Shown: one piece after another, positions 1 to 7,973 of the stretch
Layout: each line of letters opens with the position of its first letter
Position numbering within the stretch: position 1 is the first letter of the stretch
Source of the DNA: Clostridia bacterium
GTDB lineage: Bacteria; Bacillota; Clostridia; Christensenellales; Aristaeellaceae
Assembly (NCBI GenBank): GCA_017526525.1
Contig: JAFXRG010000045.1
Span: forward strand, 1 to 54,784
Direction: 5' to 3'
DNA length: 54,784 nucleotides
Program-made: the position numbers and the translations under genes
The notes under the pieces: model-generated
Told to the model about the DNA's origin: nothing
Seen by the model: the letters and a program-made list of their open reading frames with translations, nothing else
The model's database searches: none

Positions 1-1
1 T

Positions 2-2146
2 AACGGAGCGCTTGCGGACGGTGTGGTAACCTGGACGCTGGCGGACGTACCGGCAGGCAAGTCCGGTGTGGTCACCCTGACAGTTAAGGTACTGCCCGGC
101 GCGCTGGTATCCAACGGCGGAACCGGCAGCGTGATCAACGGCGGCGATACGGCTACGGTGAAGGTGGGCAACGATGCCGAGTTCACTCTGAACCCGGTGG
201 AGAACCCGGTGCCGGAGAAGAAGGAAACAAAGCCTTACGAAGGCACGGGCCTGCTGGGAGCGGTAAAGGTCGGCGACGAAATCACCTACGAAATCTCCTA
301 CCGGAACTACAAGACGGCAGCCGCGACGGTAACCGTCAAGGACAAGCTGGATAAGAATGTTGAGTTCATCTCGGCCAGCGATAACGGAGCGCTTGCGGAC
401 GGTGTGGTAACCTGGACGCTGGCGGACGTACCGGCAGGCAAGTCCGGTGTGGTCACCCTGACGGTGAAGGTGCTGCCCGGCGCACTGGTGTCCAACGGCG
501 GAACCGGCAGCGTCATCAACGGCGGTGACACCGCCACTGTGAAGGTGGGCAACGATAACGAGTTCACCCTGAACACTGTGGAGAACCCGGTGCCGGAGGA
601 TGACAAACCGCACAAGAAGGAAATCACGCCCTACGAAGGGAACGGAGTATTGGGCGCGGTGAAGGTCGGGGACGAGATCACCTACCAGATCAGCTACCGG
701 AACTACAAGACGGAAGCCGCGACGGTAACCATCAGAGACAAGCTGGACCGGAACGTGGAATTTGTCTCCGCCAGCAACGGCGGCGCGGTGACGGACGGCG
801 TGGTGAACTGGACCCTGGCGGACGTACCGGCGGAAACGGCAGGCGCTGTGACCCTGACGGTGAAGGTGCTGCCCGGCGCCCTGGTCTCCAACAGCGGGCT
901 CGGAAAGGTTGTCAATAACGGCGAAACCGCGACGGTGAAGATCGGCAACGATGACGAGATTTCCCTGGAAACCGTGGAAAATCCCGTGCCGGAAGAACCG
1001 CACAAGAAAGAAATCACGCCGTATGAAGGCATCGGCATGCTGGGCCTGGTTGATGTCGGCGACGAGATTACCTATGAAATCAGTTATATCAACTACAAGA
1101 CGGAAGCAGCTACGGTTGTGATCCGCGACCGGCTGGACGAAAACGTGGAATTTGTTTCCGCGGATCAGGGCGGCGTACTGACCGACGGCGTGGTTGTCTG
1201 GACGATTCCGGGAGCGCCCGCCGGGAAAGCCGGTTCCGTGAAGCTGACTGTGCGGGTACTGGAAGGCGCGAAGCTTTCGCTGGACGGACCGGGCAAGGTG
1301 GTCAACGGCGGCGAAACCGCGACGGTGAAGATCGGCAACGATAACGAGTTTGCGCTGGAAGTAGTGGAGAACCCGCTGCCCGAACTGCCCCACAAGAAGG
1401 AAGTCGCGCCGTATGAAGGCACGGGCGCCCTGGGCGCGGTGAAGGTCGGTGACCATATTTCCTACGAAATCACTTACACCAACTACCTGCAGGAAACTGC
1501 GACGGTGGTAATCAAGGATAAGCTGGACACGAACGTGAACTTCATATCCTGCAGCTACGGCGGAGAACTGACGGACGGCGTGGTCATCTGGGCAATTCCG
1601 GATGTGGCGCCCGGAAAGTCCGGATCCGTGTTCCTGACGGTGGAGGTGCTGGAGAGCGCGCTGGTTTCCCACGACGGTCCCGGCATCGTCGTGAACGGCG
1701 GCAAGGGAACAACAGTGAAGGTCGGCAACGAAAACGCGGTTACGCTGGAGAGGGTCAGCAACCCCGTACCGACCGTATCGGTGACCGTGACCAAGATCTG
1801 GGACGATAACAACAACGAGGCAAACCTGCGGCCGGAGAACCTGCGGGTGACGCTGAGCACCGGAGACGAGTACTACCTGAACGAAGAAAACGGATGGACC
1901 GTGACGGTGGACGACCTGCCGAAGTACGACAATGCAAAGCTGATTGAATATACCTGGAGCGAGCAGAGCGTTACCGGTTACACCCGGACCGGCGTGAAGG
2001 TGGAGGGAAGCACCACCACATTCACCAACCGCTGCGTCCTGAAAGACACACCGAAGAAGCAGGAGATCCTCTACGAATTCGACGACATGCCGACACCGCT
2101 CGGACTTGGCATCTGCATGAACCATGTCGGCGACAACTTCGAATAA
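2..2146 (+). CDS. Repeat-built surface adhesin (DUF11 repeats plus Cna-B domain), 5' end outside window
   Basis: The reading frame is open through the left edge, so only the C-terminal part of the protein is seen. It has five copies, the first partial, of a 127-132 residue module. The module contains a PYEGxGxLGxVxVGD start, an NVxFxS core, a DGVVxW strand and an NPVPE linker, which is the pattern of DUF11-type beta-sandwich repeats of Gram-positive stalks. A Cna B-type domain follows at about visible residues 585-670, starting TVTKIWDDNNN. Copies 1 and 2 are nearly identical in DNA (positions 1-80 match 382-461), indicating recent duplication or conversion. The C-terminus has no LPxTG motif, hydrophobic helix or basic tail. 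It ends in a short acidic segment, TPLGLGICMNHVGDNFE, so the anchoring mode is unknown. Role in surface attachment is inferred from the architecture. It is probably cotranscribed with the binding protein 39 bases downstream. Confidence 0.85.
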   Translation, partial: NGALADGVVTWTLADVPAGKSGVVTLTVKVLPGALVSNGGTGSVINGGDTATVKVGNDAEFTLNPVENPVPEKKETKPYEGTGLLGAVKVGDEITYEISYRNYKTAAATVTVKDKLDKNVEFISASDNGALADGVVTWTLADVPAGKSGVVTLTVKVLPGALVSNGGTGSVINGGDTATVKVGNDNEFTLNTVENPVPEDDKPHKKEITPYEGNGVLGAVKVGDEITYQISYRNYKTEAATVTIRDKLDRNVEFVSASNGGAVTDGVVNWTLADVPAETAGAVTLTVKVLPGALVSNSGLGKVVNNGETATVKIGNDDEISLETVENPVPEEPHKKEITPYEGIGMLGLVDVGDEITYEISYINYKTEAATVVIRDRLDENVEFVSADQGGVLTDGVVVWTIPGAPAGKAGSVKLTVRVLEGAKLSLDGPGKVVNGGETATVKIGNDNEFALEVVENPLPELPHKKEVAPYEGTGALGAVKVGDHISYEITYTNYLQETATVVIKDKLDTNVNFISCSYGGELTDGVVIWAIPDVAPGKSGSVFLTVEVLESALVSHDGPGIVVNGGKGTTVKVGNENAVTLERVSNPVPTVSVTVTKIWDDNNNEANLRPENLRVTLSTGDEYYLNEENGWTVTVDDLPKYDNAKLIEYTWSEQSVTGYTRTGVKVEGSTTTFTNRCVLKDTPKKQEILYEFDDMPTPLGLGICMNHVGDNFE

Positions 2147-2185
2147 TCCCGGCAGCGAACCGAAGAGAAAGGAGAGCGCAAAATC

Positions 2186-4597
2186 ATGAAGAACCTGTTC
2201 AGAAGGACTTTATCCTTTCTGCTGGCATTGCTGCTGGCGGGATCCATGATGCCCCTGACGACGCTGGCTGAAGAGTACGGGGATACGGGAACCCCCGCAG
2301 AAGAGGAAGAAACAGAGGTTTTCTATCCCGACGAGCTGTGGGTTGGAAATCCGACGATCACCAAGGGGGATTTCTTCACCGAGATGTTTGGCAACGACAC
2401 GGCCGATATCGACGTGCGGGCCCTGATTCACGGATACAACCTGGTGAACTGGGATCAGAACCAGGGGGTTTACGTAATCGATGAATCCGTGGTGGAAAAC
2501 CTGCTGGTGACATCGGACGACGCCGGAAACAAGACCTATTATTTCAGTCTTTTTGAAGACCTGTTCTACAGCGACGGAACGCCCATCACAGCGTGGGACT
2601 ATGCATTTTCCCTGCTGCTGATGATGAGCCGCGAGATCGATGAAATCGGAGGAAAGATTTACCGGTCCGAGCACATCCTGGGATCGCGGGAATACCTGCA
2701 GGGGGCGCTGCCCTACCTGCAGGGCGTTGCCGTGCTGGACGAACACCAGCTGGCCATTACGCTGGACGGCGAATTCCTGCCGTACTTCTTTGAGCCGGGC
2801 CTGCTGCTTTGCGTTCCGTATCCCATCAGGGAAATTGCTCCCGGATGCAAGGTATACGCCGGCGGCGAAGTGGATCTGGGGAACGGATACGGATACGGCG
2901 TATGGATCGGAAACGAAAATCCCGCGGTGAAGGAGCCGGTGTTTACGGCGGACCTGCTGCGGAAGACAATCCTGGATCCGGAAACGGGATACAACAGCCA
3001 TCCGAAGGTTGTCAGCGGACCGTATAAGCTGGTCAGCTGGGACGGAACGGTAAGCCACTTTGAGATCAACGAATATTTCAAAGGCGTATGGCTGGGCGAT
3101 GAACTGCCTGAAGGTTTCCGGTTTGAGGCACGGCCGTTCCCCGGCGTCGGCAGCGGTACCGTAGAGGCGGACAGCCACACGGGCCCGAACATCTACCGGG
3201 CGGAAAAGATGACCCGGGACGGAAAGACGAAAACCATGTACCTGCTGAAGCCGACCATCCGCAGGATTGCCTATACGGTGGCGAATAACGACACCCTGCC
3301 GGAGGACCTCCGGGAAGGCAGGCTTCACCTGGCGAACAAGGTGACCTACGCCGAAACCATTGACGCCTGCATGGGCCGGGGACAGGCCGCGGTACCGGCA
3401 GACGACGGTATGGAAATGGACCCGGATGCTGAACCGGCCGGGGACGCAGAAGACGAAGAGCTGACCGGGGAAGAAGCGGAAACGGAAGACGGTGCGCAGA
3501 TTGCCTACCAGAATTATCCGCGGATCGGACTGGCTTTCCTGACCTTTACCTATGAAAACCCGACGGTTCATGAAATGGAAGTCCGGCAGGCCATGGCCTG
3601 GTGTATGGACCGGGACCGGATGACCCAGGATTACTGCGGCTACTACGGCCTGGTGGTCAACGGCTACTACGGGATTGAACAGTGGGAGTACAGGCTCATT
3701 AACGGTACGCTGGAGTACCCCGTGGTTTACAAGGACGACGCGGAAGAACTGACGCCGGCGGAAATTGAGAAAATGAAGCAGCATCCGAATATCTACGCGG
3801 AGACGGATGAGGAATACGAAGCGATTCTTGAAAAATGGCAGGAGCTAAACCTGGACAACCTGGTCAACTACAACGTGGGCTCCGCGGAAACGGAAGACGG
3901 GGAGAAGCCCGGAATTGTGAAGGCCAACCAGCTGCTGGACAAGGCCGGATGGACGCTGAACCGGAACGGGGAAACGTATCAGCCGGGCGTGGACGACGTA
4001 CGCTGCAAGAAGATTGACGACAAACTGACGGCGCTGGATCTGACGCTGATGTATCCGCGGGGGAATCACATCGTGGATACGATTCAGGAAAATTTCCTGG
4101 ACAATCTGGCAAAAGCCGGGATCCGGGTGACGCTGGTGCCGGAAGACATGGAGGAGCTGCTGAAGAGCTATTACCGGGAAAAGGAACGGACCACGGACAT
4201 GATTTATCTGGGAACGGATTTCCATGTTATCGTGGACCCGAGCATCACCTATTCTGCGGATCCGACGCCGGATCACCTGATCTGGAACAATACCTACAGC
4301 GACGACGAAGAGCTGTGGGAGCGGGCAGTGGACATGCGGAAGACCGAACCGGAAAGCTTCTATGAGTACGTTGTGAAGTGGATCCGCTTCCAGGAACGGT
4401 ACAACGAAGTGCTGCCGGCGATTCCGCTGTACAGCAACGTCTATTTTGACTTTTTCACCAGCCAGCTGCAGAACTACGTTATTACTGACCATGTGACCTG
4501 GAGCCAGGCCATTCTGGAAAGCTACTTCGGCGAGGCTCCGGAGGAACCGGAAGCAGAGGAAGGCGAGGACGGAGAAGCAGCGGAGTTTGATTTCTGA
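2186..4597 (+). CDS. Exported solute-binding protein, peptide/OppA type (SBP_bac_5)
   Basis: 803 residues. It has a clear signal peptide (KNLFRR, hydrophobic core, TTLAEEYG) with a signal-peptidase-I-type end and no lipobox cysteine. The mature part carries the SBP_bac_5 signature region LFYSDGTPITAWDYAFSL at about residues 125-143 and the closing peptide-binding lobe, as in oligopeptide or dipeptide binding proteins of ABC importers. Two features are odd. An acidic low-complexity insert at about residues 403-437 (runs of D and E) sits in the middle, and the last 25 residues are again mostly E, D, A and P. No permease or ATPase genes flank it, so it is an orphan receptor or acts as a secreted chaperone-like binder. 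The start is set by AAAGGAG at 2168-2174. A hairpin terminator follows. Family call is firm; ligand unknown. Confidence 0.85.
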   Translation: MKNLFRRTLSFLLALLLAGSMMPLTTLAEEYGDTGTPAEEEETEVFYPDELWVGNPTITKGDFFTEMFGNDTADIDVRALIHGYNLVNWDQNQGVYVIDESVVENLLVTSDDAGNKTYYFSLFEDLFYSDGTPITAWDYAFSLLLMMSREIDEIGGKIYRSEHILGSREYLQGALPYLQGVAVLDEHQLAITLDGEFLPYFFEPGLLLCVPYPIREIAPGCKVYAGGEVDLGNGYGYGVWIGNENPAVKEPVFTADLLRKTILDPETGYNSHPKVVSGPYKLVSWDGTVSHFEINEYFKGVWLGDELPEGFRFEARPFPGVGSGTVEADSHTGPNIYRAEKMTRDGKTKTMYLLKPTIRRIAYTVANNDTLPEDLREGRLHLANKVTYAETIDACMGRGQAAVPADDGMEMDPDAEPAGDAEDEELTGEEAETEDGAQIAYQNYPRIGLAFLTFTYENPTVHEMEVRQAMAWCMDRDRMTQDYCGYYGLVVNGYYGIEQWEYRLINGTLEYPVVYKDDAEELTPAEIEKMKQHPNIYAETDEEYEAILEKWQELNLDNLVNYNVGSAETEDGEKPGIVKANQLLDKAGWTLNRNGETYQPGVDDVRCKKIDDKLTALDLTLMYPRGNHIVDTIQENFLDNLAKAGIRVTLVPEDMEELLKSYYREKERTTDMIYLGTDFHVIVDPSITYSADPTPDHLIWNNTYSDDEELWERAVDMRKTEPESFYEYVVKWIRFQERYNEVLPAIPLYSNVYFDFFTSQLQNYVITDHVTWSQAILESYFGEAPEEPEAEEGEDGEAAEFDF

Positions 4598-4616
4598 GAA
4601 ACAGAAGGGACAACAG

Positions 4617-4653
4617 GGTTCCGCATCCGATGGGTGCGGAGCCTCTTTTCTTT
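4617..4653 (+). terminator. Intrinsic terminator of the binding-protein gene
   Basis: The arms GGTTCCGCA (4617-4625) and TGCGGAGCC (4635-4643) pair over nine bases with one G-U pair, followed by a T-rich stretch. It lies 20 bases after the stop codon and separates this unit from the sulfur-amino-acid operon. Confidence 0.75.
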
Positions 4654-4736
4654 CGGAATCCGGGTTGCACGAAGGCGGGGAATAAGGCAAAAAAACGGCG
4701 GAAGAAAATTCTTTTTGAAAATATCCTAAAAACCTA

Positions 4737-4765
4737 TTGACATAGTAGACAAATGGGATTATACT
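4737..4765 (+). promoter_or_regulatory. Sigma-A promoter of the met/cys uptake operon
   Basis: A perfect -35 TTGACA (4737-4742), a 17-base spacer and -10 TATACT (4760-4765) predict a transcript start near 4772. That leaves about 260 bases of leader before the first transporter gene. Confidence 0.85.
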
Positions 4766-4798
4766 CTGCTCAATTCATACGAAAGGAGGAGCGGGGCA

Positions 4799-4927
4799 AT
4801 GACCGTGAAGGGAACATACAAAAGCTTAACCGGCATGTGTTGTCGAATGCTGATCTCCCGGGCATGCGGTGGGACCGGGGCGTCCGGCGATTGCTTTGCG
4901 CGCCTCCGGTTGATGCGATGTTGCTGA
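4799..4927 (+). CDS. Cysteine-rich leader peptide (42 codons)
   Basis: A short ORF in the leader of the transporter operon has ATG at 4799, TGA at 4925-4927 and an excellent ribosome site (AGGAGG at 4784-4789, 9 bases before ATG). The predicted peptide has six cysteines: an adjacent pair at residues 14-15, singles at 23 and 32, and an adjacent pair at 41-42 just before the stop. It also has four methionines (1, 13, 17, 39) and many arginines. Cysteine at 6 of 42 is far above normal use, and the paired codons sit where a stalled ribosome would change pairing of the flanking RNA. I infer a regulatory leader peptide sensing cysteine (or charged tRNA-Cys) supply, not a functional protein. It does not match a known named leader that I can recall. 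The longer ORF in another frame (from 4753) lacks a ribosome site. Confidence 0.7.
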   Translation: MTVKGTYKSLTGMCCRMLISRACGGTGASGDCFARLRLMRCC

Positions 4928-4962
4928 AAACATGGCACTTGAACAGACACCTTGCCCGGGAG
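4855..4962 (+). promoter_or_regulatory. Candidate antiterminator pairing in the leader
   Basis: CTCCCGGGCA at 4855-4864, inside codons 19-22 of the leader ORF, is perfectly complementary to TGCCCGGGAG at 4953-4962. The latter contains seven bases of the 5' arm of the leader terminator, so the two structures exclude each other. GCCTCCGGTT at 4902-4911 repeats the 3' arm sequence of the terminator (4973-4982) and could act as an alternative partner. A ribosome halted on the terminal Cys-Cys codons (4919-4924) would cover this decoy while leaving 4855-4864 free, which favours readthrough. Confidence 0.6.
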
Positions 4963-4987
4963 CTTTCCGAAAGCCTCCGGTTTTTTT
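4956..4987 (+). terminator. Attenuator terminator in the leader of the met/cys operon
   Basis: CCGGGAGCTT (4956-4965) pairs with AAGCCTCCGG (4971-4980) with one mismatch and one G-U pair around a short loop, followed by seven T (4981-4987). It stands between the promoter and the first structural gene, 44 bases before the metQ start codon, so it must be conditionally overridden for the operon to be expressed. Confidence 0.75.
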
Positions 4988-5030
4988 AATGAATCATTAC
5001 TGATGAATGAATTGAAAGGGGATACAAACC

Positions 5031-5870
5031 ATGAAAAAGTTTTTTGCCATTCTGCTTGCTGCCGCGCTGCTGCTGACCGCCGCGGTTTCCTTCGCCGATG
5101 AAGAGCTGACCCATATCAAGTATTCCAAATCCCAGGGACCCTACACCGAACTGTTTGAAGCGGCCATCATTCCGATCCTGGAAGCCCAGGGCTACACCTT
5201 CGAAGTGGTGGAAACCTCTGAACTGCTGGTGGCGGACCAGCAGCTGCAGGCCGGCGAGGTGCAGGTAAACGTTGAACAGCACACCGCCTATGCCAACAAC
5301 TTCAACGCCAACAACAACGGCGACCTGACTCCCATCAGCGTGATCCCCACCGTTCCCGCGGGCATCTATTCCGTCAATCACGCTTCCCTGGATGAGGTGG
5401 GCAAGGGCTTCACGGTGGCCATTCCCAACGACGCCAGCAACACGGCCCGCTGCCTGGCGATCCTGCAGAAGATCGGCTGGATCAAGCTGGATGAGAACGT
5501 GGACATTTCCGCGGTGACCGTGGACGACGTGGTGGAAAATCCCTACGAACTGGAGCTGATTGAGCAGAAGAGCCTGACCATTCCGGCGGCCATCCAGGAT
5601 TATGACTACGCTGCCATTACCGGTTCGGTGGTTTACAACGCGGGCATTGACGGATCCACGGCGCTGGCCAACGAGGACGTGCTGCCCCACCTGATCCTGC
5701 AGGTGGTTGTGAAGGCGGAGAACGTGGACGCCCCCTGGGCCAAAGCGATTGTGGCCGCGTATCATTCCAAGGAGTTCAAGGAATACCTGGACAAGGAAAA
5801 CGCACCGGACGGCGCCTGGAGAGGCCTGTGGTGGATTCCGGAAGAACTGTTCGCGGACCTGGCGGAATAA
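5031..5870 (+). CDS. metQ: MetQ/NlpA-type methionine (sulfur amino acid) binding protein
   Basis: 279 residues with a signal peptide (KKFFAILLAAALLLTAAVSFA) and canonical NlpA lobe order. An N-terminal half (about 25-123) contains the EQHTAY segment equivalent to the family's FQHxPY. The hinge follows (FTVAIPNDASN at about 126), then a C-terminal half with ILQKIGWIKL. NlpA proteins bind L- or D-methionine or related amino acids and deliver them to MetN/MetI. The signal sequence contains no cysteine, so it cannot be lipid-anchored as MetQ usually is. GAAAGGGG lies upstream of ATG. It is first in the eight-gene operon, directly behind the leader attenuator. The substrate could be methionine, cystine or an acylated sulfur amino acid; the family is certain, the ligand is not. 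Confidence 0.88.
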   Translation: MKKFFAILLAAALLLTAAVSFADEELTHIKYSKSQGPYTELFEAAIIPILEAQGYTFEVVETSELLVADQQLQAGEVQVNVEQHTAYANNFNANNNGDLTPISVIPTVPAGIYSVNHASLDEVGKGFTVAIPNDASNTARCLAILQKIGWIKLDENVDISAVTVDDVVENPYELELIEQKSLTIPAAIQDYDYAAITGSVVYNAGIDGSTALANEDVLPHLILQVVVKAENVDAPWAKAIVAAYHSKEFKEYLDKENAPDGAWRGLWWIPEELFADLAE

Positions 5871-5913
5871 GACTGAAAAATGATGATGTAAAGAGAACAG
5901 GAGGATCATGAAT

Positions 5914-6819
5914 ATGAAAGCAACAAAAAAATTCTTTGCGCTGGCTCTGGCGCTGGTTCTGGCCCTGACCGCCGCGGCCGCGGCTGCTGAAACCCTGCAG
6001 ATCGGTATTCCGGACGACGGCACCAACCTTTCCCGCGGCATCAAGCTGCTGGAAACCGCGGGCCTGATTACGGTGAAACCGGAAGCGGGCTACACCCCGG
6101 AAATCGCGGATATCACCGGATACCTGTACGACATTGAGGTGAAGCCCGTGCAGGCCAATACCCTGCCCTCCACCCTGCAGGATTTCGGCGCCTCCACCAT
6201 CAACGGAACCTACGCCATTCCCTACGGCCTGATTCCCTCCCGGGACGGCCTGATCATTGAGAAGCAGAGCGAATCCGGCGACAATCCCTACGTCAACATC
6301 ATCGTGGCCCGGACGGCGGACAAGGAAAACGAAACCTTCCGGACTGTTGTGGAAGCCTATCAGACCCAGCTGGTGGCGGAATTCCTGCTGGTGAACTACG
6401 AGGAAGCTTTCTTCCCGGCCTTCCCCTATGACAGCGCCATCACCCTGACGGCGGAGGATGCCCAGGCCATCCGTGAATACCAGTCTTCCCGGGACGGAAA
6501 GACTGTTGTGCGGGTCGGCGTATGCGGCGCCAACAACGATCAGTGGAAAGCCGTTCAGAAGGTGCTGGACGAGGAAAATGCGGGCATCTACATCGAGCTG
6601 GTGGAATTTGACGCCTACAACCTTCCGAATGAAGCGCTGAACGCGGGCGAGATTGAGCTGAATGCCTTCCAGCACAAGGCTTACCTGAACAAAGACGCGG
6701 AACAGAACGGATACGACCTGACCGTGATCGGCGATACGCTGATTGCCCCGCTGACCCTGTACTCCGAGAAGTTCGATTCCCTGGACGCCCTGAAGGAAGC
6801 CGCCGGAGCCATTCAGTAA
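5914..6819 (+). CDS. Circularly permuted MetQ/NlpA-type binding protein
   Basis: 301 residues from ATG 5914, chosen because AGGAGG at 5899-5904 is 9 bases away; the in-frame ATG at 5908 would be only 3 bases away. After the signal peptide the protein opens with LQIGIPDDGTN at residue 28, equivalent to the mid-protein hinge strand of ordinary MetQ (FTVAIPNDASN at residue 126 of its neighbour). It runs through the usual C-terminal half (LLETAGLI, DNPYVNIIVAR, FFPAF). After a short linker at about 181-197 comes what is normally the N-terminal half: VVRVGVCGANND at 198, LNAFQHKAYL and LYSEKFDSLDALKEAAG. It stops exactly where the hinge would begin. Both halves are complete, so the fold can close. 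No lipobox cysteine is present. The partner is probably one of the two MetN/MetI sets downstream. Confidence 0.8.
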   Translation: MKATKKFFALALALVLALTAAAAAAETLQIGIPDDGTNLSRGIKLLETAGLITVKPEAGYTPEIADITGYLYDIEVKPVQANTLPSTLQDFGASTINGTYAIPYGLIPSRDGLIIEKQSESGDNPYVNIIVARTADKENETFRTVVEAYQTQLVAEFLLVNYEEAFFPAFPYDSAITLTAEDAQAIREYQSSRDGKTVVRVGVCGANNDQWKAVQKVLDEENAGIYIELVEFDAYNLPNEALNAGEIELNAFQHKAYLNKDAEQNGYDLTVIGDTLIAPLTLYSEKFDSLDALKEAAGAIQ

Positions 6820-6857
6820 AAACCGGCGATTGAACCGGCAGAAATGAGGCAGCCGCA

Positions 6858-7973
6858 ATGATTGAAGTCAAGCACCTGAACAAAACCTTCCACCTGAAAA
6901 GCGGGGATGTGACCGCGCTGAGGGATGTATCCTTCCGGGTGGAAAAGGGTTCCATCTACGGAATCATCGGGTATTCGGGAGCGGGCAAATCAACCCTTGT
7001 GCGCTGCCTCAATCTTTTGGAATATGCCGATTCCGGGGAGCTCCGGATCGGAGACGACCGGGAAATCGTGCTGCAGCAGGGGCGGCCCGCCATTGGCGGC
7101 CGGAAGATGACCGCCCGGCAGGAGAACGCCCTGCGCCGGGGAATCGGGATGATTTTTCAGCACTTTAACCTGTTGGACCGGCTGACGGTGTTCGACAATA
7201 TCGCCTATCCCCTGAAGCATACCGGGAAGAACCGGATCCGGATCCGGCAGCGGGTGATGGAGCTGCTGGAGCTTGTGGGGCTGACGGACAAAGCGGATGT
7301 GTTTCCGTCCCAGCTTTCCGGCGGCCAGAAGCAGCGGGTTGCCATTGCCCGGGCCCTGGCCGGCAATCCCCCGATTCTGCTGTCGGATGAAGCCACCAGT
7401 GCCCTGGATCCGGAAGCGACGGAATCGATTCTGACCCTGCTGAAGGAACTGAACCGGAAGCTGGGAATTACGGTGGTGCTGATTACCCATGAAATGGCGG
7501 TTGTGAAACGGATTGCGGACCGGGTTGCCGTGATGGAGGAAGGACGGATTGTGGAAGAGGGCAGCGTGTACGACCTGTTCTCCAATCCGGGAACGGAGAT
7601 CAGCAGACGCTTTGTGGCTTCCTCCTCCCTGCTGGGGAAGATTGACCGGATGATCCGGGACAACGCGGACCTGGCGAACGTCCGGGAAGGGGAGCTGCTG
7701 GTGCGGCTGACTTTTGAAAAAGAATGCGTCGGCCAGCATGTGCTGACCAGCGCGGCGAAAGAGACCGGGGTGGACCTGAACCTGCTGCTGGCGGACGCGG
7801 AGTACCTCCAGGGAAGTCCCCTGGGCGGTATTGTGGGAATCCTCAGCGGCACACCGGAGAGCATCGAAAAGGGAATTGACTATCTCAGGAATCATCATGT
7901 AAGAACGGAGGTGCTTCAGGATGGAGGAGTTCATCAGAACCGCCGCACCGAATCTTTACACGTACCGGGATAA
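6858..7973 (+). CDS. metN: Methionine ABC transporter ATP-binding protein MetN (first copy)
   Basis: 371 residues. Walker A GYSGAGKST at about 38-46, LSGGQ at about 153, Walker B ILLSDEA at about 173 and the H-loop ITHE near 209 are all intact. A C-terminal NIL domain (about 265-345) is present, the regulatory ligand-sensing domain typical of MetN. A short insert follows the Walker A region (RPAIGGRKMTARQ). It powers uptake through the MetI permease encoded next. Its last 53 bases overlap the metI start at 7921, so the terminal residues (GGVHQNRRTESLHVPG) are probably an overlap-derived tail. ATG 6858 follows a weak AGG-containing site. Family call is firm. Confidence 0.9.
   Translation: MIEVKHLNKTFHLKSGDVTALRDVSFRVEKGSIYGIIGYSGAGKSTLVRCLNLLEYADSGELRIGDDREIVLQQGRPAIGGRKMTARQENALRRGIGMIFQHFNLLDRLTVFDNIAYPLKHTGKNRIRIRQRVMELLELVGLTDKADVFPSQLSGGQKQRVAIARALAGNPPILLSDEATSALDPEATESILTLLKELNRKLGITVVLITHEMAVVKRIADRVAVMEEGRIVEEGSVYDLFSNPGTEISRRFVASSSLLGKIDRMIRDNADLANVREGELLVRLTFEKECVGQHVLTSAAKETGVDLNLLLADAEYLQGSPLGGIVGILSGTPESIEKGIDYLRNHHVRTEVLQDGGVHQNRRTESLHVPG

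Noticed and set aside
4868-4890. GGTGGGACCG resembling a T-box motif in the met/cys leader
   Set aside because: The terminator does not follow directly, the expected CGTCCC partner geometry is poor, the discriminator-pairing base does not fit tRNA-Met or tRNA-Cys, and the stretch is inside a well-supported leader ORF.
4753-4989. 78-codon open frame across the leader
   Set aside because: It starts upstream of the predicted transcript start, has no ribosome site, and lies in a different frame from the Cys-rich leader ORF.
4660-5030. SAM (S-box) riboswitch upstream of metQ
   Set aside because: The conserved S-box core sequences are not found; the terminator is explained by the leader-peptide attenuator.
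5914-6819. Permuted MetQ explained as a frameshifted or misassembled pair of genes
   Set aside because: A single uninterrupted frame runs from its own ribosome site and signal peptide through both halves to a stop, with normal spacing to metN.
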